This document shows, piece after piece, positions 5,999-11,983 of a stretch of 13,065 nucleotides of DNA. Position numbers and translations under genes: made by a program. Position 1 is the stretch's first letter, and each line of letters starts with the position of its first letter. Below the pieces are notes generated by a model that saw nothing but the letters and a program-made list of their open reading frames with translations, had not been told where the DNA came from and ran no database searches. The stretch spans positions 1-13,065 of the forward strand of contig JBEAPO010000064.1 of assembly GCA_041164425.1 (NCBI GenBank), given 5' to 3'. The stretch is from F1-20-MAGs119 sp041164425 (lineage in GTDB: Bacteria; Actinomycetota; Acidimicrobiia; Acidimicrobiales; Ilumatobacteraceae).

Positions 5999-6697
5999 GT
6001 GTCGATGCCGGACGGACGCCTCCCCGAGGGTGCAGAAAAAGTCCGGGCCGTGCGGACGATGTTCGACACGATCGCCCCGCGCTACGACCTCGTCAACCGC
6101 ATCATGACGTTCCGCCTCGATACTCGGTGGCGGCGACGTGCCGTTCGCACGTTGCGGCTCATACCGGGGTCCACCGTCATCGACCTCGCCTCGGGAACCG
6201 GCGATCTCTGCATCGACCTGCGACGCCGTGGACTCGCCCCCATCTCTTTTGACCTCAGCTTCGGAATGCTCAGCGCGGACCGCAGCGGCGAACCACGGGC
6301 CCAAGCAGACATTCTTCGGCTTCCTCTTGCTGACGGCTCGGTCGACGGCGCAACGTGCGGCTTCGCGCTGCGCAACCTCGTCGACCTCGATGCATTCTTC
6401 GCCGAACTCGCTCGAGTGGTCCGGCCCGGTGGACGCATCGCGCTTCTCGACGTGGGCGTACCACACAATCCGATCGTTCGTTTCGGCAACAACATCTACT
6501 TCGGCAAGATCGTGCCCAGGATCGGAGCCGTGTTGTCCGACGGCCCCGCCTATCGGTACCTGCCGAAGAGCGTCGCCTACTTGCCCTCGCGCGAGGTGCT
6601 GATCCAGAAGCTGAGAATGGCAGGCTTCGCTGACGCCGTGCACGAGCAACTGAGCGGTGGACTCACCCAGCTGCTCACGGGGACCCGCGACGCATGA
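5999..6697 (+). CDS. menG: Demethylmenaquinone methyltransferase MenG/UbiE
   Basis: The last step of menaquinone synthesis: SAM-dependent C-methylation of demethylmenaquinone. The 232-residue protein shows the UbiE opening MFDTIAPRYDLVNRIMTFRLD (21-41), SAM motif I IDLASGTGDL (61-70), the family motif GATCGFALRNLVDLDAFFAEL (117-137), a post-motif RVVRPGGRIALLDVGVP (139-155) and the typical end GLTQLLTGTRDA. The segment after motif I is shorter and less acidic than usual (RRRGLAPISFDLSFGML), but SFGML occupies the usual GM(L) position. The start is GTG 5999, favoured by the -10 spacing; ATG 6005 is the alternative and costs two residues. Its stop overlaps the menF start as ATGA, so the two are co-translated. 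The ubiquinone role of UbiE is unlikely, since the neighbours are menaquinone genes. Confidence 0.95.
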   Translation: MSMPDGRLPEGAEKVRAVRTMFDTIAPRYDLVNRIMTFRLDTRWRRRAVRTLRLIPGSTVIDLASGTGDLCIDLRRRGLAPISFDLSFGMLSADRSGEPRAQADILRLPLADGSVDGATCGFALRNLVDLDAFFAELARVVRPGGRIALLDVGVPHNPIVRFGNNIYFGKIVPRIGAVLSDGPAYRYLPKSVAYLPSREVLIQKLRMAGFADAVHEQLSGGLTQLLTGTRDA

Positions 6698-7908
6698 CGA
6701 CTCTGCACTCCTGTAGCCAACGCTTCGAGGAGTCCGTCGACCTCAACGATTTCGCCCGTGGCGACGGCTTTCTCTTCGTGCGTGACGGTGTCGGCCTCGC
6801 TGCGCGCGGAGTGACCGCCGAGATTCCGTCGACCGACATCGCATCGTTTCTTGGCGGGATAAAGGCTGCGCCGGGATCGCTGCCACCCCGGGCAATGGGC
6901 GTGTTTCCGTTTCGCCCCGATTCGGCGGGAACTTTTGTCGTGCCGACCATCAGTTTCGTCAGGCTGCCAACGGGAGAGCAGCACATCATTGTGGTTGGAA
7001 CCGACGCTGATTCGGCGAAGAAACTGTTGTTGCGGGCCATCGGCGAAGCAAGTGACCTGCGCTCGACCGCACCCCAACCAAGAGCTACGCGCTTCGATGT
7101 CGCTCCGGTCACGGACGTCGACGTGTATCTCAGCGCCGTGGCGGCCGCCCGCGACGCGGTGCGCCGTGGCGACATCACGAAGGCGGTCATCGCACGCGAC
7201 ATCGCGGTGTCGTCGAACGAACCGATCGATCTTCATGCAGTGCTCTTGCGGCTGAAGGCCTCGTTCGGCTCGAGCTACCGCTACAGCTTCAAGGGACTCG
7301 TGGGGGCGTCACCCGAACTGTTGGTCGAAGTCGACGGACACACCATCCGCAGCAACCCGCTTGCCGGCACGACCGCGCGCACGGGTGATCCGGCGTCCGA
7401 CCAAAGACTCGCCGCCGCGCTTCTCGCGAGCGAAAAGAACCAAATTGAACACAGGGTCGTCGTCGACATGGTCCACGACACCCTCCTGCCGTTTTGCTCG
7501 TATCTCGACTGGGAGCCCGAAGCATCGGTGGTGGCGGTTGCGAACGTTCAGCATCTCGGAACGAGGGTGGAGGGGCATCTCAGCGCCCCCGTCCACGTCA
7601 CCGACCTCGCCCGTCTGCTGTGCCCGACCCCTGCCCTCGGCGGTCATCCACGCGAAGCAGCCGTCGAACTGATTTCACGAGTCGAGGGCATGGACCGGGG
7701 TCTCTACGGTGGCGGAATCGGCTGGTGCGATGCACAGGGAAACGGAACGTTCGCCGTCACCATTCGTTGCGCGGCATTCTCGCCTGACCGCACCACCGCT
7801 CGCCTCTTCGCAGGCGGCGGCATCGTGGCCGACAGTGAGCCCCTCGCAGAACTCGCCGAAACCCAGGCGAAGTTCCAAGCCATGCTCTCGGCTCTTGTGC
7901 GGCCCTAG
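6694..7908 (+). CDS. menF: Isochorismate synthase MenF
   Basis: Converts chorismate to isochorismate, the entry step of the classical menaquinone pathway; Mg-dependent and cytoplasmic. The 404 residues have a variable N-terminal half and a C-terminal chorismate-binding domain. Visible key residues by alignment in mind with EntC/MenF: the general-base lysine K163 (ITKAVIARD), general-acid E208 (GASPELL), the PLAGT loop (222-226), SEKNQIEH (246-253), QHLGTRVEG, CPTPALGGHP, RGLYGGGIGW, and the final GGGIV followed by SEPLAELAETQAKF. The retained Lys/Glu pair and the GGGIGWCD ending suggest isochorismate synthase rather than anthranilate or aminodeoxychorismate synthase. A siderophore-type EntC has the same chemistry, but the men neighbours settle the role. 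The start overlaps menG by 4 nt, and the stop codon overlaps the menD stop tail to tail. Confidence 0.94.
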   Translation: MTTLHSCSQRFEESVDLNDFARGDGFLFVRDGVGLAARGVTAEIPSTDIASFLGGIKAAPGSLPPRAMGVFPFRPDSAGTFVVPTISFVRLPTGEQHIIVVGTDADSAKKLLLRAIGEASDLRSTAPQPRATRFDVAPVTDVDVYLSAVAAARDAVRRGDITKAVIARDIAVSSNEPIDLHAVLLRLKASFGSSYRYSFKGLVGASPELLVEVDGHTIRSNPLAGTTARTGDPASDQRLAAALLASEKNQIEHRVVVDMVHDTLLPFCSYLDWEPEASVVAVANVQHLGTRVEGHLSAPVHVTDLARLLCPTPALGGHPREAAVELISRVEGMDRGLYGGGIGWCDAQGNGTFAVTIRCAAFSPDRTTARLFAGGGIVADSEPLAELAETQAKFQAMLSALVRP

Positions 7909-9674
7909 GAATCTCCGCCCGAAGAAAGTGCCGCGTCGACTGCCTCGCTGATCGCAGAATTCAACCGCCCGTGGACGGCATGGTCTTCGGCACGGTCGGT
8001 TTCGACGACGATCACGCGAGGACCAGGCTGGGTGAGTGCGATTCGAAGTGCGTCGACGTCGCGCGGAACGTCGACCGGCAATCCGAAGCCGCTGGCAACG
8101 GCAACGATGTCCGTGCCGTGGGGCGTACCGAAGAGCTTTTCGAAGGTCACGGGTTTCACCGAAACCGCCTGCGGTAGATAAGAAAAGATCGCGCCTCCGT
8201 CGTTGTTCGTCACCACGATGCGAATGTCGAGACCGCGCGAAGCGAGCAACGCCAACGACGACAGGTCGTGCACGAACGCAACGTCGCCGACCAAGGCAGT
8301 GACACGACCGAGTTCACTTGCAACGCCGATGGCGGTCGCCATCACGCCATCGATGCCGTTCGCTCCGCGATTCGCATACACCAACAGGCCGTCGCCGGTC
8401 GGCGCGTACCACTCGATGTCACGTATCGGCATCGACGAACTGGCGACGACGATTCGGGCGGATGCAGCCACTTCGCGCGCGACGTGCGGATCGAGCAGCG
8501 GCCCGACCGACAACGTCGAGACTATTGCCGCCTCGGCCGCTTCCTCGGCCCGGCGCCACGTTTGACTCCACTTCGTCATCTGTCGGTCATTTGGCAACCC
8601 GGCAACGATTGTCGCCGCGGCGGTCGTCAGACGGTCGACCGTGTTGGCAACGTCGGCCTCGATGTGCACCTCGACCACGTGATCGGGGTCATGGTACGTA
8701 CCGGGTGAGTGGACCACGATTTGCTCCGCACCGACGGACCGCAGCCACTGCCCGAGCACCTTTGACGCAGGTGGCGCCCCGAGCCGGAGGACGACCTCAG
8801 GTGCGAGAACCTTTGCCGCCATCGGCGAACGAACGATCCCATCGAAGTGGCTGACGATGTTGCCACCTTCGACTCGCGCACCACTGCGGGGGCAGGCGAG
8901 AAGCGGCCAATTCAACACCGATGCGAGGACCGTCGACGCAGCCGCATAGGCGGTGATCGCGTATCCGCATCCCGGGTCACCCGCGACGATCACTCCCCGA
9001 CGTCCTGCGAGGCGATGCGCGAGATCGCCGATCTCCCAGTCCGTGAGGAACGACTTCGCGTGCATATGGCCGGACCACGGACCATCGTGTGCACGTGACG
9101 GAGGCATGTCGACAACCCTGCCGACGAGCGGTTCACGAAACGGAAGGTTGAGGTGTACGGGACCGGGAACCGGACCCGTCGTACGAGCGACCACATGGTT
9201 GGCGAGGGCACGCCACGTGTGAGCGGTATCGAACGAGGCGACGCCGGGGTCGTGGAACCACCGCACCGACGTGCCGTAGAGAGAGGTCTGGTCGATGGTC
9301 TGGGCCGCACCGACGTCGCGCAGCTCCGGCGGTCTGTCGGCCGTGCAGAGGATCATCGGCACGGCGGAAAGGTGCGCCTCGACAACCGCAGCGTGGAAGT
9401 GTGCCGCGGCTGTTCCTGAGGTACAGAGAGCGACGGCGGGAGTTCCGCTGACGAGAGCGCACCCGAGTGCTGCGAATGCGGCGCCACGCTCGTCGATGAA
9501 CACCTCGCTGCGAATGCGACCGTCTTCGACAAGCGCGAGCGCCATCGGCGTCGACCTCGAACCGGGAGCGATGAACGCGAACTTCACACCCAAGCGCACC
9601 CATTCGTCGACCAATGTCGCGCAAAAGGTGGCCTGAGCATCAGCCGTCGGATGGGGGTCTATCGTGTGAGTCAT
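7905..9674 (-). CDS. menD: SEPHCHC synthase MenD (TPP enzyme)
   Basis: Uses thiamine diphosphate to decarboxylate 2-oxoglutarate and add the product to isochorismate, giving SEPHCHC. The 589 residues match the family length. The N-terminal PYR domain has APGSRSTP (36-43), catalytic Glu62 in IDERGAAF and TADRPPELRDVGAAQTIDQ (111-129). The middle domain spans about 205-365. The C-terminal PP domain has SSSMPIRDIEWY (412-423), NRGANGIDG (435-443), and the TPP/Mg motif GDVAFVHD (463-470) to NNDGGAIFSYLPQ (490-502). The ATG at 9674 is about 12 codons ahead of the first conserved helix, as in relatives; the next in-frame alternative (TTG, codon 21) would cut that helix. The ATG overlaps the divergent dsbA ATG, and no -10 hexamer or Shine-Dalgarno is clear, so its promoter must lie inside dsbA. 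Confidence 0.96.
   Translation of the reverse strand: MTHTIDPHPTADAQATFCATLVDEWVRLGVKFAFIAPGSRSTPMALALVEDGRIRSEVFIDERGAAFAALGCALVSGTPAVALCTSGTAAAHFHAAVVEAHLSAVPMILCTADRPPELRDVGAAQTIDQTSLYGTSVRWFHDPGVASFDTAHTWRALANHVVARTTGPVPGPVHLNLPFREPLVGRVVDMPPSRAHDGPWSGHMHAKSFLTDWEIGDLAHRLAGRRGVIVAGDPGCGYAITAYAAASTVLASVLNWPLLACPRSGARVEGGNIVSHFDGIVRSPMAAKVLAPEVVLRLGAPPASKVLGQWLRSVGAEQIVVHSPGTYHDPDHVVEVHIEADVANTVDRLTTAAATIVAGLPNDRQMTKWSQTWRRAEEAAEAAIVSTLSVGPLLDPHVAREVAASARIVVASSSMPIRDIEWYAPTGDGLLVYANRGANGIDGVMATAIGVASELGRVTALVGDVAFVHDLSSLALLASRGLDIRIVVTNNDGGAIFSYLPQAVSVKPVTFEKLFGTPHGTDIVAVASGFGLPVDVPRDVDALRIALTQPGPRVIVVETDRAEDHAVHGRLNSAISEAVDAALSSGGDS
9660..9665 (+). promoter_or_regulatory. Candidate leaderless promoter -10 (TATCGT) for dsbA-menH
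   Basis: TATCGT is an exact TANNNT box 7 nt before the ATG at 9673. It lies inside codons of menD on the other strand. No Shine-Dalgarno precedes the start codon. Confidence 0.5.
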
Positions 9675-10335
9675 GAAAGTGGAGATCTGGTCGGATGTCG
9701 TGTGTCCGTGGTGCTACATCGGCAAGAAACGTTTCGAGGACGCCGTTCAGAGCCTTGCAGATGAGGGTACAGATCTCGACCTCGAGGTGACGTTCCGACC
9801 CTTTCAACTCGATCCGAGTGCACCTGTGGGTGGCGCGTCCCCCGTTGCCGAGGCTTATGCGAAGAAGTTCGGGGGTCCGGACAAAGCCGAGAAGATTCTC
9901 GCCCATGTGACGCGCGTCGCTGCCGAGACCGGCATCACTTTCAACATGGAAAAGGCCGTGCGCGCGAACACCCTCCGCGCCCACAGGATGATGCACCTCG
10001 CCCTCGTCCATCACGGACCTGTCGCGCAGAGGGCGATGAAGCAACACCTCCTCGAGTCCTACTTCACCAACGGTGAAAATGTGGCCGACGACGCTGTGCT
10101 GATGGCTGCTGCGGCAGCGGCAGGAATTCCACGCGACACTGCCGTCACATGGCTCGACTCCGACGAGGGCGACGCCGAAGTGCGCCGTGACATTGTCGAG
10201 GCCGGTGATCTCGGCATCACCGCTGTACCCACTTTCGTCATCGACGGCAAATGGGCGATCCCGGGCGCACAAGACGTCGACGTGTTCGTCCGTGCGTTGC
10301 GCCGCATGCACGACAAGTCGCTCGCCGGCGAATAG
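9673..10335 (+). CDS. DsbA-family (FrnE-like) thiol oxidoreductase
   Basis: A 220-residue thioredoxin-fold protein with a large helical insert, of the FrnE/2-hydroxychromene-2-carboxylate isomerase-like branch. It opens MKVEIWSDVVCPWCYIGKKRFE with a CPWC redox pair (Cys11, Cys14) and keeps the cis-proline loop ITAVPTFVIDGKWAIPGAQ (Pro186). There is no signal peptide or membrane segment, so it is predicted to be cytoplasmic, which distinguishes it from periplasmic DsbA. The redox partner and substrate are unknown. The family normally starts at this methionine, and no upstream extension is possible without running further into menD. It lies between menD and menH in the menaquinone locus with 40 bp to menH, so co-transcription with menH is likely. 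A direct role in quinone synthesis is not shown by the sequence; redox coupling to menaquinone is speculation. Confidence 0.9.
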   Translation: MKVEIWSDVVCPWCYIGKKRFEDAVQSLADEGTDLDLEVTFRPFQLDPSAPVGGASPVAEAYAKKFGGPDKAEKILAHVTRVAAETGITFNMEKAVRANTLRAHRMMHLALVHHGPVAQRAMKQHLLESYFTNGENVADDAVLMAAAAAAGIPRDTAVTWLDSDEGDAEVRRDIVEAGDLGITAVPTFVIDGKWAIPGAQDVDVFVRALRRMHDKSLAGE

Positions 10336-10347
10336 AACGCGTCGACC

Positions 10348-10379
10348 ATGATTCACCCCCGATGATTACTGCCCAATGA
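10348..10379 (+). promoter_or_regulatory. Two chained five-codon mini-ORFs leading into menH
   Basis: ATGATT occurs three times at exact 14-nt steps (10348, 10362, 10376), the third being the menH start. The first two open mini-ORFs encoding MIHPR-stop (10348-10365) and MITAQ-stop (10362-10379). Each TGA overlaps the next ATG as ATGA, so a ribosome finishing one could restart on the next and finally on menH. Neither has a Shine-Dalgarno. The arrangement is plain in the sequence; that it is used for translational control is inference. Confidence 0.35.
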
Positions 10380-11095
10380 TTCCCAGACGAGTCGTTCTCC
10401 TGCACGGGTTCACCCAAGGCGGCGCCATTTGGGTGCCGGTCATGGAGGCCGTCACGACGCGTGCGCCAATCGACGCCCCGGATCTCCCGGGCCACGGCAG
10501 CGCGTCGTCCGAGGCCAGCGATCTACCGACCACTGCCGACGCGATGGCCGCTATCTACGGACGCGGGGCATACGTCGGCTACTCGATGGGAGGCCGCGTC
10601 GCGCTCCATCTCGCCCTTGCGCACCCGGGTCTCGTGTCACATCTCGTTCTCTGCAGTTCCACGGCGGGCATCGACGATCAATCCGAACGAACGACGCGTC
10701 GCACAGCCGATATCGCGCTCGCGGCACACCTTCGTGACGTCGGGTTGGACACTTTCCTCACCGAGTGGCTCTCGCAGCCGATGTTCGCAACACTCACCAT
10801 CACGAGCCACGATGCCGAGGTTCGCGCATCGAACACCGCCGAGGGCCTCGCCCGCAGTCTCGAGTTGTCGGGCACCGGGACACAGGAGCCCCTCTGGGAC
10901 AGGCTCGAAACGCTCGACATGCCCGTGCTCATCGTCACGGGGGAACGTGACGAAAAGTTCGCCGCTCTGGGTCAGCGCCTCGCGAGCCACATCGGTGACA
11001 ACGCGCGCCACGTCGAGGTTCCGGGGGCCGGGCATGCCGTCCCGTTCGAACGACCCCGCGACTTTGCGGCCCTCCTGAGTGCCTTCCTGCGCTGA
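10376..11095 (+). CDS. menH: SHCHC synthase MenH, alpha/beta hydrolase fold
   Basis: Eliminates pyruvate from SEPHCHC, the step after MenD. The 239-residue alpha/beta hydrolase has the early LLHGFTQGG oxyanion loop (8-16), DLPGHGSA (36-43), the nucleophile elbow GYSMGGR with Ser70 (68-74), the acid Asp192 (VTGERDEKF) and the base His220 (GAGHAVPFERP). The short size, GYSMGGR and GAGHAVPFE patterns fit MenH. In isolation such a protein could be another hydrolase, but the setting among menF, menD, menA and menE makes MenH the best call. ATG 10376 is followed by IPRRVVLLHGF, the normal position of the first strand, so no upstream start is needed. No -10 box at leaderless spacing is seen, which agrees with transcription from the dsbA promoter. 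The stop is 1 bp from the convergent menA stop. Confidence 0.85.
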   Translation: MIPRRVVLLHGFTQGGAIWVPVMEAVTTRAPIDAPDLPGHGSASSEASDLPTTADAMAAIYGRGAYVGYSMGGRVALHLALAHPGLVSHLVLCSSTAGIDDQSERTTRRTADIALAAHLRDVGLDTFLTEWLSQPMFATLTITSHDAEVRASNTAEGLARSLELSGTGTQEPLWDRLETLDMPVLIVTGERDEKFAALGQRLASHIGDNARHVEVPGAGHAVPFERPRDFAALLSAFLR

Positions 11096-11096
11096 C

Positions 11097-11960
11097 TCAG
11101 GCGCCGATCACGAGTCCGACGCTGAAGGCGAGACCAAACAACATTTGCGCGCGCCCGGTCGATCCGAGAACCGCAACCAGATCGCGCCCCATCGCTCCGC
11201 CACGGATCGTCGCGACAGCGGGCGCGACAGCTGCGAGGCCGAGCAGACCAACCACGGCGAGAGGACGCTGGACACCGGCAACGACGACGAACACGGCCGA
11301 TGCGACGCACAACAACACGTAGAACCTGCGGGTACGCGCATCACCCAGTCGAACCGCAAGCGTTCTTTTCCCGGCGACTTCGTCGGTCGGGATGTCGCGC
11401 AAGTTGTTGACCACCAAGAGCGCGCATGCCAGACAGCCCACCGGCACGCTCGCAAACCATGCAAGGCTCGGCAACGACTCCGCCACCGCAAAGGTCGACC
11501 CCATGGTTGCGACGAGACCGAAGAACACGAAAACGAATACCTCACCGATGCCCATGTAGCCGTAGGGATTCTTTCCACCGGTGTAGAACCAAGCAGCCGC
11601 GATGGCTGCCACACCAACGACGATCAGCCACAAAGATGTTGCCAGTGCGATGACGAGCCCGGCCGCAGCGGCCACGGCGAACGCCCCAAACGCCGCCAAC
11701 TTCACTTTCCGTGCCTCGACCAGACCCGACCCCACGAGTCGTAGCGGGCCCACCCGTGTGTCATCCGTGCCGCGTATACCGTCGCTGTAGTCGTTGGCGT
11801 AATTGACGCCGACTTGCAACGCAAGGCTGACCACGAGTGCGGGAGCACCCAGCCACCAACGCACATCGGGACGACCAGCGGCGACTGCGAGGCCGACGGC
11901 CACGGGCACGACTGCCGCAGGCAATGTTTTCGGTCGCGCACCGGCTATCCACAGGTTCAC
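11097..11960 (-). CDS. menA: 1,4-dihydroxy-2-naphthoate polyprenyltransferase MenA
   Basis: Membrane enzyme that joins the isoprenoid tail to DHNA, giving demethylmenaquinone for MenG. The 287 residues are almost all hydrophobic, with about eight or nine membrane segments, and belong to the UbiA superfamily. The opening WIAGARPKTLPAA closely resembles mycobacterial MenA. The first Asp-rich motif is NYANDYSDGIRGTDD (53-67) and the second NNLRDIPTDEVAGKRTLAVRLGD (185-207); both bind Mg-diphosphate. AWFYTGGKNPYGYMGIGEVFVFVFFG (124-149) is also typical. I chose GTG 11960 since it lies directly before NLWIAGARP and has TAGGGT 7 nt upstream. GTG 11969 is possible, while the longest open frame (to 12020) would run into menE. 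It faces menH at the 3' end and menE at the 5' end, so it forms its own transcription unit. Confidence 0.95.
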   Translation of the reverse strand: MNLWIAGARPKTLPAAVVPVAVGLAVAAGRPDVRWWLGAPALVVSLALQVGVNYANDYSDGIRGTDDTRVGPLRLVGSGLVEARKVKLAAFGAFAVAAAAGLVIALATSLWLIVVGVAAIAAAWFYTGGKNPYGYMGIGEVFVFVFFGLVATMGSTFAVAESLPSLAWFASVPVGCLACALLVVNNLRDIPTDEVAGKRTLAVRLGDARTRRFYVLLCVASAVFVVVAGVQRPLAVVGLLGLAAVAPAVATIRGGAMGRDLVAVLGSTGRAQMLFGLAFSVGLVIGA

Positions 11961-11967
11961 GACAGCC

Positions 11968-11973
11968 ACCCTA
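11968..11973 (-). promoter_or_regulatory. Candidate leaderless promoter -10 (TAGGGT) for menA
   Basis: TAGGGT on the minus strand is 7 nt before GTG 11960. Its first two bases pair with the first two bases of the menE -10 on the opposite strand. Confidence 0.5.
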
Positions 11974-11977
11974 CGCT
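11972..11977 (+). promoter_or_regulatory. Candidate leaderless promoter -10 (TACGCT) for menE
   Basis: TACGCT is an exact TANNNT box 6 nt before GTG 11984. It overlaps the opposing menA -10 by 2 bp, leaving only 23 bp between the two start codons. No Shine-Dalgarno fits the menE start. Confidence 0.5.
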
Positions 11978-11983
11978 GTACGA

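Noticed and set aside
5906..6649. 248-codon N-terminal extension of the acyl-CoA dehydrogenase frame (would give 654 residues).
   Set aside because: It lies antisense to menG and has no acyl-CoA dehydrogenase features. The family start (IDFSFPQDV) and a GGGGGT site place the start at 5905.
8268..8854. Several plus-strand frames of 120-180 codons opposite menD.
   Set aside because: All are antisense shadows of menD, which has complete TPP-enzyme motifs along its full length.
11079..11744. Plus-strand open frame of 221 codons opposite menA.
   Set aside because: It encodes a very polar, His/Arg/Glu-rich sequence generated by the antisense of hydrophobic menA codons; menA is clear.
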